Source: Plantago major
Taxonomy: Eukaryota > Streptophyta > Magnoliopsida > Lamiales > Plantaginaceae
Length of the DNA: 64,000 nucleotides
Assembly (NCBI GenBank): GCA_026545765.1
Contig: CM048844.1
Coordinates: forward strand, 69,669,035-69,733,034
Direction: 5' to 3'
The translations under genes were made by a program, and so were the position numbers. Below, in pieces: positions 33,523 to 45,655 of the stretch; position 1 is the stretch's first letter; the number at the start of each line of letters is the position of its first letter. The notes under the pieces were generated by a model that worked only from the letters and a program-made list of their open reading frames with translations, was not told where the DNA came from and searched no databases.

Positions 33523-35570
33523 AACTCCCCAAACCGAACTTTTGCTTGTCCTCAAGGAACAAACTCTCTAAAAAACCTAGAAAATACAAAAAACACATAG
33601 ACACAAAATAAAAAGTCTAGCTCCCAAGCTACCTAGTCTACGATTGCAAATAACAAACCCAAGAAATGCAAAAGCTTTGACATCACACTGACATTCACAG
33701 AATAACATGCACGAGTTCAAAAAGTTCGTTTCCAAATTAAATAGAACTTCAGTCTAAAACAGCAGTTCCTCACAAGTGGATCCTTTGCATCTATTCTCTC
33801 ACACTCCTGGAGCAATCACATAAGCATATAAAGAGATAAGGAAGGTGAGTTGCATCACAAAGATGCCTCAAATACCTCATGCAACGTACTCAGTCAGTTA
33901 AGTTGGAAGGGTCTTTTTCATAGCTCTGTACCAATCAGCAGTAGACCCATAAAAAGGCAATCGTTCTCTCTTTTTTCAATATATTATTTTTTACTTTTGG
34001 CATACTCTTTTTTGCAGTCTTATATTTGACCCATATGCTTATATATTTTTTCTGTCTCAATTGTTTGGTAGTGTCTGTTTTACCGAAAGTCCGCACTTTT
34101 GTCCGTGCTGGTTTGGTGTACACGCCATCAACCCTCATGGACATATAGCTTTTAATGGCCACGCCGGTATATAGGTAGTATCTGAAACGTGCCCACACGA
34201 CTAACGGTGGTAACTAGTACCATAGATCCACTCCGAGACTTATTTAATTTTTTTATTTTTTTTGAGAGAACGAAAAGCCTGATCACAGTCTTTATCAATA
34301 CAAGTAGGGCACATAAACCTCCCCAAACTTGTTCTTGGACTGGGTTTGGCATAAGCAAATAAGAATGTAAAACATGTCGTTCGTCATACTTAACTTACAC
34401 AGAGTACACATGAGAATGATAAGACGCAAACAAGGGAGTTTGCACTTCCCGAATTAAATCACATAGGCGCCGGTACAATATTTGTTCATTGGCTAAGGTT
34501 TACTCACAGGCTTTTTGGACTACAGAATTAGAACAAACTTTTTATTTACAACAGAAACGAACTTAGCAAACTTAAACATGCAAACTGCTAATAGTCGAGG
34601 ATCAGTCAAAGCAAAAGCATTAAACAGGTTTAGTACATGCAATAGACGCTCGACTTGGGAGTCAGACTTACACACAAGAGAAGATCACGAAAATGAGAAA
34701 AAGACACACAAAAAGATAAAAAGACACAACATAGACACATATATGGATAAGTATATGAAAGCTACCTCCCTCCCCAAACCTAGACTAGAGATGGTCCCCA
34801 GCGAGCTGAGTGTACTGTTGCTGCAGAGCAGACTGGGACTCCTGTATAGCTCAAAAAACACTTAGAATAAGTGAACCTTACTACTAGCAAACTCAAACCA
34901 GCTCAAATCGACCAACAAAGTCCAACTATCATACCCAATTCACAAATCACAAATAGCATGGGAATCGACAAAATTGACAACATGCTCAATGATAAACAAG
35001 TACTAAGATAATATCATAAGAAAGCTCAATTTCAGCCAAAGATCGAAAATCCCCAAATTGCAAAAGTTAGGGTTCTTGAGATTTTACCTTGGATTCGGAT
35101 AATGAGTGGATGATATGAGTAGCTCCAAGAATGGAGGAGAAAAAAGGGAGGATGGAGATTTTTTTTTTTTTTTTTTTTTGTGGCAAGCTTTCAGTTATTG
35201 AGGAAGAGAGGACAGGAAGAGAGAAGAAGGAGAAGTGAGGAGGAGAGAAAGAAAGAAAAAGAAACGGGTGGGTTTAAAGAAAGACCAACTAGCATCACCA
35301 GTTTATAAACTGGCATACGCCAGTTAGTTTCTGTAAACTAACTGGCATCGCTAGTTTACTAACTGGCGTACGCCAGTTAGTTTCTGCTAACTAACTGGCA
35401 TCGCTAGGTAGGAAACTGGCGTCGCCAGTATACTACTTCCGACTTAATTTTTTTTTTAAATAAAAGAAGGAATGAACGTGAATGCAATGTGAGCTATCTA
35501 AAAACCAAGTAATGCCCGGGTTGCCTCCCGGGAAGCGCTTGTTTTAAGTATCTAGCTTGACTTTCGCACT
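33523..35570 (-). other. TR-GAG 3' non-coding region and polypurine tract
   Basis: About 2 kb between the protease stop and the 3' LTR hold no recognisable gene. The polypurine tract GGTTTGGGGAGTT ends at 33523 on the minus strand. Near 35160-35180 is a run of about twenty Ts on the plus strand. A palindromic repeat array is at 35297-35437. ORFs in this stretch are short and lack motifs. Confidence 0.65.
35297..35437. repeat. Palindromic tandem repeats around GGCGTACGCC
   Basis: Two to three units of about 63 bases carry AACTGGC.T.CGCCAGTT cores. The core at 35358-35381 is a perfect 24-base palindrome centred on GGCGTACGCC. The one near 35308-35325 has one central mismatch. Spacers repeat AGTTAGTTTCTG and ACTGGCATCGCTAG. 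Confidence 0.75.
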
Positions 35571-36611
35571 CTAGTTGACACGATATTGGGTACTAGACTT
35601 CCCCTTGCTTGCACTTCTTTTGCTTTGCTCCTGAGAGATTACATAGAGGGGTCCCATGAAACTTGCAGAATACTCCTTCCGAATAAATTCCTTAGGGAGG
35701 TATTCTAATGCCTTCACTATTCCCACTCGACCATTCACCTCATACGTTGTTGTGCGCCTAATCACACTAACGTCCATTTTAGAGGCGAGTAAAAATGGCC
35801 ACCCAAGTAAGACTGTATCGGGTGCCTCCTTCTGTTCTTCTCGAATGTCTTTCAAGACAACAAAATCAGTGAGGACCGTCTCCCCATTCAGCTTGACTGC
35901 AACATCCCTTGCAAGTCCAAAAGGGCGCCTATGCGACCCATCCGCCATCAATAGACGAGCTTTCATCTCCTCCAGTCTCGTGAAACTACATCCCTTGAAA
36001 AGGCTGTACGGGATAGTGTTAACGATAGCTCCAGTATCCAAGGTTGCTATGACTTTCGAGGTACCCATCCCCACGATAATATGAAAGCTCTTCTTACCTT
36101 GGGGGGGGTACTCTGTTCCATTCTCCGTGCCCTCTTCTTCCTTGGCCAGAATGCATCTTGCTCCTACCTCCGTAGTGCCCACCATACTCACAGAATCCTC
36201 ATCTGTTGCATAAACCAGATCCTGATCCACAATACCTGAATCTCCCTCTTGTTCGGGAGTCAACTCATCAACAGGATTACTGGGGGTCATCACCTCTTCC
36301 ACTGTCGCTTCTCTAGCAATCGGAACAAATACTGCACACTTAAAAGTTGCACAAATCTGTTTTGAAACCTCAACACGGGTCTCATCTCCCGAAATGGTCA
36401 CCTCAACCGGAGTTTCTGTTATAACCTTGATCGCCATTGCCCTATCCGGGGCACCAGGGAACTTTCCTTTCTCCCTCTCCTGGTTCTTATCAAGTAGCTG
36501 CTGAAGGACGCCGTGAATCTTGTTGTTATCCTTCTCTAGCTTCCCAATACGGAAGTCAGTGGACTGGAGGTATACCTTGGTCTCGCGCATAAACTCTCGC
36601 GACTCATTCAT
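35571..36611 (-). CDS. TR-GAG protease region
   Basis: An open frame of 346 residues. The N-terminal third is an acidic linker with Glu-rich segments. The centre shows ATLDTGAIVNTIPYSLF with the catalytic DTGA at 36027-36038 and a downstream DTVLLGWPFLLASKMDVSV strand, the retropepsin pattern of Athila-type Gypsy elements. It ends just after SAFMGP-like and a basic tail, without running into RT. It was probably made as part of a Gag-Pro polyprotein; the apparent ATG at 36611 is internal. Confidence 0.7.
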   Translation of the reverse strand: MNESREFMRETKVYLQSTDFRIGKLEKDNNKIHGVLQQLLDKNQEREKGKFPGAPDRAMAIKVITETPVEVTISGDETRVEVSKQICATFKCAVFVPIAREATVEEVMTPSNPVDELTPEQEGDSGIVDQDLVYATDEDSVSMVGTTEVGARCILAKEEEGTENGTEYPPQGKKSFHIIVGMGTSKVIATLDTGAIVNTIPYSLFKGCSFTRLEEMKARLLMADGSHRRPFGLARDVAVKLNGETVLTDFVVLKDIREEQKEAPDTVLLGWPFLLASKMDVSVIRRTTTYEVNGRVGIVKALEYLPKEFIRKEYSASFMGPLYVISQEQSKRSASKGKSSTQYRVN

Positions 36612-36879
36612 GAAGCTCCTAAAATCATCAGCTAATCCAGAGCTACCTGCTAGTTGGGCTTCCTAAACTCTTAGGGTTGGGTTCTCCCAGTTATCATTGG
36701 CATAGCTCAACAGGGATCTGTCACCCTGTCGACTAAACTAATTGGTGGGAGGTTTCTGGTACCCTCCTCGTTGCGCATTTAAGTTGTTCCTTTTTTGCCA
36801 GTAAACCGGTTTCCCATCCGGTCCCTGCTGGACCCAGCATACCTCCTCCTGTAGTGCTTCTGCTTCGGCTGCTTCCTTT

Positions 36880-37858
36880 CCATGGCTAGATCAGACCTGC
36901 ACATATTAGCTCCGTGTCCAGGGTTCTTGTAGACTCCACAAACTTCAGTAGATAAGTTGGTGCTACTATTAAAGGCATGTGCCTTAAGTTGCCTGATTTC
37001 ATTGGTAAGCGCTGCACTCTCTGCGCTCGATCACTGTCATTCGTCGAAGGTGGCGTTAGCTTCACCTCTTTGCCCCTTAGTGTTTCTCCGGGGGTTCCTA
37101 TGCTTGTTATTCCGTGCCAGCTTAGCGAACTTGTCCTTTAGAGCATCCGCGGTCAACTCCATCATGCTACCCCCACCTGACACATATATTAAAGCTTGCT
37201 GGTTCTCATTTAATCCATCATAGAAATACTGATTTAGATCATCCTGTGAGAACCTGTGATGAGGACACTGAGAGAGAAGACCCTTGAACCTATCCCACGC
37301 CTCATATAGAGACTCGTCATACATCTGGGTAAAGGTGCTGATTTGTTACCTAATCGTAGAAGTTTTAGATTGGGTGTAATGCATTTGCATGAATGCACTG
37401 TATACCTGGGGCCATGTGGTTAGGCTTCCTTTGTCAAAGCCATTCATCCACGTCCGTGCCATGTCATTCAAACACAGAGGGAAAACCTTCATCCTTAGAT
37501 CATTATCAGTGACACCCTCACCCTTAGCTAGGTTCCCAATGAACAGTTCCAGCTCTAGCAGAAATCCCATGACATCCTCATTCTTCTGTCCATAGAACTT
37601 CGGAAGTGGGGCCATAAGATGCCCCTTAATATCAAAATTCTTCACATTGTCCGGGACGACAATGCTGGCGCGGTGGTTGCCCAGAGGTGGTGCGAAGATA
37701 ACAACCATGGAAGGTGGTGGTTCATTAGCCATTTCGATATGCTCCTGAAATACCGGTGCTCTTACTGTCTCTCTGATCCTTCCCTGCTTGCTGTAACACC
37801 TATCAATGTCGTCAATAAACGGTACAATGGGCGAATCAAGACCTCTTCTTCCATTCAT
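36880..37858 (-). pseudogene. TR-GAG Gag
   Basis: It starts at the ATG at 37858 (MNGRRGLDSP). The retrotrans_gag core shows PLPKFYGQKNEDVMGFL, DNDLRMKVFPLCLNDMARTW and FMQMHYTQSKTS. A single in-frame TAG near 37343 is followed in the same frame by DESLYEAWDRFKGLL and LNQYFYDGLNENQQALI, typical of Athila Gag. Near 36940 a zinc knuckle VCGVYKNPGHGANMC has Tyr in place of the second Cys. Frames shift between 37037 and 36611. Confidence 0.75.
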
Positions 37859-37970
37859 GCACTACCTGAAAGGGGATGCGTTCGGCGCAGAGAACAGAAA
37901 AACAGTGAATTAAAAATACAAAAAGAAAAATACTGTCACAAGAATTCGTAAACTTAACAAAGGAGTTAAG

Positions 37971-37988
37971 TCCCCGGCAGCGGTGCCA
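37971..37988 (-). other. Primer binding site of TR-GAG
   Basis: The minus strand reads TGGCACCGCTGCCGGGGA a few bases inside the LTR end. TGGCGCCGTTGCCGGGGA is the tRNA-Asp-type PBS used by Athila and Tat-related elements, here with two changes. Confidence 0.75.
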
Positions 37989-37994
37989 AAAACT

Positions 37995-38582
37995 TGATGT
38001 GTCAAATCAAAGTTCTAAATTTATTTAAAAGCCAAGAGTTAATTCTCAACACAACAAAAATCTATAGTGCAGGAAAGTTAACCCCGAGGTCGGTCTCGAA
38101 GGACTTAACTAGGCTGAGTCTTTGTTTACGAATAAAAGTAACAATATGAAACGCTGTAAATGTTGGTTTGCTTCAGCAGCGAGATGATATACAAAAGTGA
38201 ATAACTACTTGCAATTACTAGAAACCGAATTAACACTAATGAGATTAAAATATGAATGGGGGAAATTATGGAGTGGTAACGTCAACAAGCCAGCTAGCAG
38301 GATCTATGCGATTCACAGGATTGACTATGCAAGGTTTCACAGTCTTGAGTTCAAAAACAAATAGCACTAATGAAGGTGTCAGTTTCACTAGGCTACAATC
38401 AATTTTACTAGCCTACTATCACCGTTTGCAACTAACTGTTAAATCAAGCAAGACGAAAGACATTTAGGTGTATTGATTAAATGTCTAATCTAATAGTGAT
38501 TTTGTCTAGGAGATCATCAAACATGATAGCAGAAATAGTAATTGATCTAAAAAGCACAAGTAGTCGAATCCCGATGCACTTC
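37995..38582 (-). repeat. 5' LTR of TR-GAG, inner part
   Basis: This is the PBS-proximal part of the 5' LTR, matching 32082-32672. It stops at CCGATGCACTTC where Copia-C is inserted; the last five bases ACTTC are the target-site duplication. Confidence 0.85.
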
Positions 38583-40224
38583 TGCTAGGAAATTTGTTAG
38601 ATATTTTGTTAGAAATATCTGTTTAGATTTTGATCAGCAACATGATGACTTATCTTAGTCTCAGAAAGGTGATTAGTACTCTTGGTTCACTTGAACATTG
38701 TAAAAGAGGAAACCCACTAAGTATGATAGTCTAGCTAATCTTGTATAGGATGTTAGGTCTCAAAATGTAATTTTTATTTTATGAAGAGAAGACCAAGAAG
38801 AAGACATCCAAGCAGAACAAGTTCAACGACATTGAAGATTTGAAGAAACTGCACAAGATTACTGAAACAGTTTTACAGATACCTTGGTCAGATATCTTGA
38901 AGACACGAATAGTCTTAAACAAGCTGTGTCACAAGAGATATCTGAGAACTGGAAGGTTTTCTGAAAACCAGGAAAGTGCCCACAGATATCTACTCTCAGA
39001 TACCTTGAGCCTTAACCACATTTCTGAAAAAGAAATATATTGCAACAAAGTTGTTTCAATAAAATGGTATCTGAAGATTGAAGATAAGGACGTGCAAAGA
39101 ATCAGATGATACTAGTCTCTGATACTGAGCATAGTTCCGTTGGCACTACAGGACAAAAAGTACTGTACAATGCATTTAATGCACGGACAGAGATGTCTGA
39201 ATAAAAGCAACGGTACCTTCTGAAAAAGAAGACAAACTCGTAAAGATTATACACAGATATCAATAGTTTGAATTTGATTTGTTCAACGGATACTATTCAA
39301 CGGCATTCAAATTCATCTATAAATATCAACACTTAGACTACTTGAGAAGACACCTTGAACTCCATAAACACGCTGAACAACATATTCTCTCAAGCAAACC
39401 ACTTATCCTCAAAGCTTTCTGTTGCGACCAAAGCTCCTGATCTTAAGTAGCACTAAAGTTCTAAGTGTCCTGATCCTAAACAAGCACTGCTATCTGTGAA
39501 AGAGTTGAATTGAAAGATCAAGTATCTGAGATTCATTCTCTTGAACATTTATCTAAGACTTGGGTCAGTAAAAAGAACAAGATACCATACATTGCAAAGT
39601 GTATTAAGTATACTTGATTCACAGAGCTATCTGATTAACTGAAAAGTTATTAAAGAAGCTCATCTGACAACTCAAACCAAAACCAACACCATCACTGGCG
39701 TGGAGTACAGGAAGTACTTAGTTTGAGAAACCAAGGAATAACTCCATGGTTATTGAGCATAGGAAGTACTTAGCTTGGGAAGCTAGGGAATAGCTCAAAA
39801 AGGTTTCTGAGTACAGGAAGTACTTGGCTGTGAAAGCCGGGGAACAACTCAGGGGGAACATTTGGTTGGGAACCATTTGTTTAAGGAATCTTAGAATAGG
39901 ATTTTTGTAAGGTGACCTCAATTATCTATTCTAGTGAATTCTAGGTCTTTGGAAGACCAAAGTGGATTAGTTGGAGGATTACGCCACCTCCAGATACCAC
40001 TATACTTGCTGTGTTATTTATTTCTCTGTACTTACATTTCAGCAACACACACACACACTTTAACTGTTTCCGCACTTATCTATCTTAAGTCTTCCGCGCT
40101 CTGAATCTAAGTATCAGATATCTACACAGATATCTGAGAAATAGTTTTTATCGACAAAAGTTTTAAAAGACTATTCACCCCCCCCCTCCTCTAGTCTTTT
40201 ACTTTGCCGTTATCTGGACCAACA
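38583..40224 (+). repeat. 5' LTR of Copia-C (1642 bp)
   Basis: It starts TGCTAGGAAATTTG (the 3' LTR has TGTTAGG) and ends TATCTGGACCAACA. A TATA box lies at 39318-39325. Three roughly 53-bp repeats with AGGAAGTACTT cores are at 39709, 39761 and 39815. AGATATCTGA motifs recur through it, and a C-run (near 40178-40188) lies close to the end. It is non-coding. Confidence 0.9.
39318..39325 (+). promoter_or_regulatory. TATA box of the Copia-C 5' LTR
   Basis: TATAAATA in CATCTATAAATATCAACA. It is conserved in the 3' LTR (53671-53678) and in Copia-A, as expected for the element's own promoter. Confidence 0.65.
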
Positions 40225-40241
40225 AGTGGTATCAGAGCAGG
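40225..40241 (+). other. Primer binding site of Copia-C
   Basis: AGTGGTATCAGAGCAGG directly follows the 5' LTR. TGGTATCAGAGC is complementary to the 3' end of plant initiator tRNA-Met. Confidence 0.9.
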
Positions 40242-40342
40242 AGGTTCACAAGCCTTCTGCACTGAACCTAGATCCCCAGATAGGTAAAGGAACTTTGTCC
40301 ATTTACGAGGACTATTTAATTTGTGTGTTAAGTGTGCAGTAA

Positions 40343-42695
40343 TGTCTCTGAGTGATGCACCCGTTCTGAAACCAGAGAACTACGAGAAATGGAAAAATAA
40401 CATGATGCTCCACCTTGAAGCATTAGTGACGAAATGATCGAAGTAATAAAAAATGGCCCAATAGTCATTCAACAACTTAAACAAGTCATGGAGGTTTCTG
40501 ATGGTAGAGATAGAGATCAAAGCGAAGGATCTTCACAAACTGATGCGTCAACAAGTGGGAGATCTACTAGTCAAGTTATTTACGAACCAAAGCCCAGAGA
40601 ACTCTGGACATCGGAAGATGCCAAGAGAAATCGTCTGGATGGTCAAGCTCGTAATATCATCATCAGATCTACACCTGAGCACATACAGTGTAAACTGCTG
40701 GGTGCTAAAACGGCGAAATTTGCCTGGCAACTGATTGAAGAAATCTGTGCCGGAACTGAGAAAACCAAAGAAAACAAGTTCGAAGTTCTCAAGTTGAAAT
40801 TTCAAAATTTCAAACAAGGACCCACTGAAACTCTGGAAGAACTTGATTTCAGATTTACCACTCTCATGAGTGATATGGCAGCACTTGGGGAAAGCAACGG
40901 ATACTCTCAGTCAGAAAAGATTTAGACAATTGTCAGAAGTCTTAACCACAACTGGGAGCATACTAAATTCTTTTATTTTAATCAAGGTATGCCAAATATC
41001 ACTCCAGTGGAACTCTTCTCACATCTTGCTACGGTTGATTATGAGACAACACAAAGAGAACAGACAACTGAAAAGTTGCAGAATATTGCTCTAGTTGCTC
41101 AAGGAACTTCTGAAAAGAAGAAAAGCAAGGAAGAGACTGAGGATGCTCTTGCTGCAAAGCAAATGAGCAAATATGTCCGTCGAGAAATTGAGAGAAGAAA
41201 AGCCAAAGAGAAGCTGAAAAAGCATCTAGGCTCAAACTATCACCAGTACAAAAATATGCAAAGCTCATCGAAGCCATTTCGAAAGCATCATGTAATCGAG
41301 GAAGTAGAAATTGGAAACGATATCTGCTTCTATTGTCAGAAACCTGGTCACTTCAAGAAGGATTGTCCTGCCTTCAACAAACTAAGGACAGGTGACAAGA
41401 AAGATAGAAGAATCTTCAGAAGAAGCCAGAAAGCTTTATTAACTGAAGAAAGAAAGAAATCCAAACTCAACTGGATGCTCTAGACTATGAGACAGATTCT
41501 GAAGATGACAATTCAGATAACTCAATCTTACCATCACCAGAATTATGTGGAGTTACTCATGATATAATCGACTTCGGCCTCAAGAAGAATGAAATGTGTG
41601 GAGTTGCTGAGATTGACGGTCCAGACATCTCTAACATAGAAATCTGTCTTATGGCTGATGAGGTAACACATACATCTTGTTATACTTATGAAAGTGATGA
41701 AGAAGAAATAAAAGATCTAGAAAATCTCAGGAAAGATCTTGACATCTATGAAAGGGAATTTCTAATGATCCGAGCTAGAGCCGAAAATCTTGAAGAAGAA
41801 AAGAATTCTCTTGCAAAGAAAATTCTCAATTAGTTAAGATATCTGAGAAAAAGGATGCTGAAAATGCATTTCTCAAAGCTCAGATATCTGAGACTGAAAA
41901 GTCACATAAAGAAGCAATGGCTGAATTACGAAAGAAATATGAAGATCTTCTTTCTGAGAACAAGGAACTCAAAAGGAAAGAATTATCTTTTCAATCTTAT
42001 GCCAAAGCTAGTGACACTTCATCAAGTACAATCTTACTTAAGAGATCCTTGAAAAGAAAGGACTTGAATGGATACAGACAGATTGTTCTATCACTCTGAA
42101 TAAGAGTGAGGAAAGAAGAACATTTGTAAGTACTCAGCAAGATGGTTCCCATGCAATCTATAGTATCGGTCAGAAGACGAAGATTGTTGACAAAGGAAAG
42201 GCAGTTGCGACTAAACCTTTGTGGGAAAAACAAGTCAAAAATAAAACTGATGGGCACGTCTCTGAAAAGAAACACAACACTGAAAGGTGTAAACACCCAC
42301 AGTGCTATGTCTCTCAAAAGGGTAGAATCGCAGGAGCTGGCAAATTCTCTCATGTCACTTTTTCTGGAAAGAAATTGGATCAACTAGAGACTAGCAAAGC
42401 TGCTGAGAAAAGATCTCAGATAGCTTCAAGTGCTCGAAACGGTATTGGCTACAAAGGCATCGGGAAACAACTTGCTCATGAATACAAACAAGAGCAAGAA
42501 CGATGGCTAAAGGCTAGAATTGCTCAAAGCAATTATCAGAAGTGGAAGTTGAATCAAGTCACTGAAAATCTGAATGCCAGGGCTAGAAGAAATCTAGCAA
42601 GGAAAGCTAAGTTTGCTGAAAAGCAAACTCAGAAACCTGACAGGTATCTGAAAGCACCAATGGAGCACCTGGGAACACACCAAGGAAGAAAATAA
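40343..42695 (+). pseudogene. Copia-C Gag
   Basis: It starts at the ATG at 40343 (MSLSDAPVLKPENYEKW), with a deletion or frameshift near 40425. The core (40434-40925) is open and is followed by a TAG at 40922. A CCHC knuckle CFYCQKPGHFKKDC lies at about 41325-41365. The coiled-coil tail found intact in Copia-A (270 residues) is split here by frame changes near 41480, 41830 and 42050. A basic region (42219-42695) follows. Gag would form the particle and bind RNA; it is non-functional as read. Confidence 0.8.
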
Positions 42696-42841
42696 TTCTT
42701 AATAATGATAATCATTCAATCAGAATTCCTCCTTATGTTCCTATCAGACAAAAGAATGTTCCAAGGAAATTCATTCAAAAATGGATTCCTACTGGAAGAT
42801 TGTTTAGTCCTGATGGTTCCAACTATAAATTGAGAACCTAA

Positions 42842-43066
42842 TCTCCTGTTCCCTGTTATGTGCATAATGCTTCCTGGACTAAAGCACAATGGCTGTTTGA
42901 TAGTGGATGCGGAAAGCACATGACAGGAGACCAAGCAAATCTGGTCGATTACAAAGCTTGCAACACAGGACCAGATATCAGATTTGTTGGAGGAGAATTA
43001 AATCCCTCTCTGGGATTTGGCAACGTCAAATTGGGAACATTAACAATCACTGACGACATATGTTAA
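42842..43066 (+). pseudogene. Copia-C protease
   Basis: The segment around WLFDSGCGKHMTGDQANLVD holds the catalytic DSG (codons at 42899-42910), then FVGGELNPSLGFGNVKLG. It breaks at 43064, just before the conserved hydrophobic LYVKGLKYNL-type segment. Confidence 0.75.
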
Positions 43067-44167
43067 GGATTTGAAATATAATCTATTTAGCATGAGCCGC
43101 TTATGCATAAAGGTTTTACTATAAAATTCAAAGCAAAATACTGCAAACTAATTGACAATGAGTCAAAGCAGACAGTCTTGGTTGTTCGGCGGAAAGGCAG
43201 TCTTTATGTTGCCAATTGGGCATCTGCCACAACTGAAGAATGTCTCATGGTGAGTCAATCTGGTCACACAGAAGAGCACTGGTTATGGCACAAAAGAATG
43301 AGTCACTTGAACTTCAAAACTCTGAACAAACTTGCCAAGAAAGAGTTAGTGGCCTTCCCAAAACGTCTTTCAGAAAGGATGATATCTGTTCTGCATGTCA
43401 GATGGGGAAACAATCCAAAATCTCTTTCAAGTCCAAACTAGACACTCTAGTGTTAGACCACTGCAACTACTACATATGGATCTTTTTGAATCATCTGTAA
43501 CTAGTTATGCAGGAAAGAAGTATGGTCTGGTTGTTGTAGATGACTTCTCAAGATTCACTTGGGTTGTCTTTTCCAAACACAACTGACGCCTTGGTGGAGA
43601 TACCAAACTTCTGAAAAAGCTTGAAGTCATGAAAATGACAAGGTATCGCAATCGTAATGCACCATGGTACTGAATTTGTCAACCAGTACGTAAAGGAGTT
43701 TTGTACCTGCAAAGGTATACAACATCAACTTTTCTCTGTAAGAACACCTCAACAAAATGGTGTTGCAGAAAGGAAAAACAGAACCCTTAAAGAAGCTGCA
43801 AGGACGATGCTAGCTGACACTGAAATAAGTGAAATTTATTGGGTTGAAGTCAGAACACAAACCACGCCGTAATGTATGTTTGATAAACAAACACCATGAC
43901 AAGACCCCTTATGAAATCTTGGTTGGTAGACCCCCTAATATCAAACATCTGAGAGTATTTGGTTGTAGATGTTTTGTTCTAAACAATGGAAAAGATTATC
44001 TGAGAACATTTCAACCAAAGGCAGATGAAAGTGTATTTCTTGGCTATTCCACGAATAGCAAAGCCTACAGAATTTACAACAAAAGGACAAAGAAAATTGA
44101 AGAATCAGTTCATGTTGTATTCTATGAAGGAAGCAAGAAAACACCTCCTAATGATGAACACGCATAA
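43067..44167 (+). pseudogene. Copia-C integrase
   Basis: The pre-integrase part shows RRKGSLYVANWAS and LWHKRMSHLNFKTLNKL; the zinc-binding CSACQMG lies in another frame near 43395. The first catalytic Asp is in LLHMDLF near 43470. The second catalytic position reads HHGTEF (43657) where DHGTEF is expected, so the Asp is lost. The Glu is kept in QQNGVAERKNRT. The C-terminal region has HLRVFGCRCFVLNNGKDY and VFLGYSTNSKAYRIYN. Several frameshifts are present. Confidence 0.8.
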
Positions 44168-44182
44168 AGGTTCAAAGAACTA

Positions 44183-45655
44183 ATGTTGAGGGATTCTGAA
44201 GAAGAATCCTCAGAAAGGAGAAACATCATTACGGAAAGTGAGGATGACTCTGACGTAGAAAAGCATGAAGTGCCTAGTAACAACAAGATGACTCACAAAC
44301 ATGATGAAGAATTTCCTATGAAACTTCCAGAGATGGAAACTGAAGATGTTCATCATGAAGCTATCTCTGGAAATAATCTCTCTGAAAGACATGTTCCAGA
44401 TAGCTCAAACGCTGAACAAGTGTCAGACATTAATTGCCCTTCTAAGGAGCAAAATGTCTTAGATACTGAAAAAGTATCAAATCAAAATCCAAGTGATTCT
44501 CATTCAAATCATTTGGATATTGATCCTACTAGCACTAAACCTATGATGAGATGGATCAAGGATCATCCTCCAAAAGATGTGATTGGACAACTTAATCAAG
44601 GTGTTAGGACTAGGAGAGCAATAGATGAAAATGCTAATTCTCTCTTTGGATGTTTCATCTCAAATATTGAACCCAAAAATATAGAAGAAGCATTAGGAGA
44701 CCAAGACTGGATCTCTGCAATGCAAGAAGAGTTGGATCAATTTGAGAGAAACAAAGTCTGGAAATTAGTTCCATTCGTGGAAGGAATATCTGTGATTGGA
44801 ACTAAATGGGTTTTCAGAAACAAAATGAATGAATCTGGTGAAATAACCAGAAACAAAGCAACATTGGTTGCCAAGGGATGTACCCAGACTGAAGGCTTAG
44901 ATTTTGATGAGTCATATGCACCAGTTGCCAGATTGGATGCAATAAGACTCTTTCTATCCTTTGCAGCTCATAAAGATTTTAAAGTTTATCAGATGGATGT
45001 CAAAAGTGCATTCTTGAACGGTGAACTTGCAGAAGAAGTTTATGTTGAGCAAGCACCCGGCTTTGAAGTTTCCTCAGAGAGTAGAATGGTCTATAAACCA
45101 TGTAAAGCTCAGATGGATCAAACAGCTCCAAGAGCATGGTATGACACTTTGGCCAAATACCTTCTGGAAAGTGGTTTCAAGAAAGGTGAAGTTGATAAAA
45201 CTTTATTTACCTTAAACCATGATGGGAAACTACTCTTAGTTCAAGTATATGTTGATGACATCATATTTGGATCTAAGGACAAGCAACTTTGTAATGACTT
45301 TGCAAATCTCATGAAAAGTAAGTTTGAGATGAGCATGATGGGAGAAATGAATTATTTTCTAGGATTGCAAGTCAAGCAACTCAATGATGGAATATTCATT
45401 AGTCAAACAAAGTATGCAAAAGATATGCTCACTAAATTCAATCTAAAGCCTTCTGAAAAGAATGCTAAGATACCTTTGAGCATTGGAACCAAAATGACCT
45501 ATACTGAATCAGACAAGAGTGTTGAAGAACATAAGTATAGGAAATTGATAGGTTCACTACTTTACCTCACTGCAAGTAGACCTGATATTCAATACGCTGG
45601 GAGTGTGCTAGATTTCAGACAAATCCGATGCAAACACACTACAACATTGCTATGA
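44183..45655 (+). CDS. Copia-C reverse transcriptase (long open segment)
   Basis: An open frame of 490 residues. An acidic linker of about 150 residues is followed by [39 protein letters not shown] and [15 protein letters not shown]. The RT motifs [21 protein letters not shown] and the catalytic YVDD (45248-45259) are kept. The usual [16 protein letters not shown] segment is altered near 45100 ([16 protein letters not shown]). The frame ends after RPDIQYAGS, where a small deletion shifts it from the RNase H. As part of a polyprotein it has no own start. Confidence 0.85.
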   Translation: MLRDSEEESSERRNIITESEDDSDVEKHEVPSNNKMTHKHDEEFPMKLPEMETEDVHHEAISGNNLSERHVPDSSNAEQVSDINCPSKEQNVLDTEKVSNQNPSDSHSNHLDIDPTSTKPMMRWIKDHPPKDVIGQLNQGVRTRRAIDENANSLFGCFISNIEPKNIEEALGDQDWISAMQEELDQFERNKVWKLVPFVEGISVIGTKWVFRNKMNESGEITRNKATLVAKGCTQTEGLDFDESYAPVARLDAIRLFLSFAAHKDFKVYQMDVKSAFLNGELAEEVYVEQAPGFEVSSESRMVYKPCKAQMDQTAPRAWYDTLAKYLLESGFKKGEVDKTLFTLNHDGKLLLVQVYVDDIIFGSKDKQLCNDFANLMKSKFEMSMMGEMNYFLGLQVKQLNDGIFISQTKYAKDMLTKFNLKPSEKNAKIPLSIGTKMTYTESDKSVEEHKYRKLIGSLLYLTASRPDIQYAGSVLDFRQIRCKHTTTLL

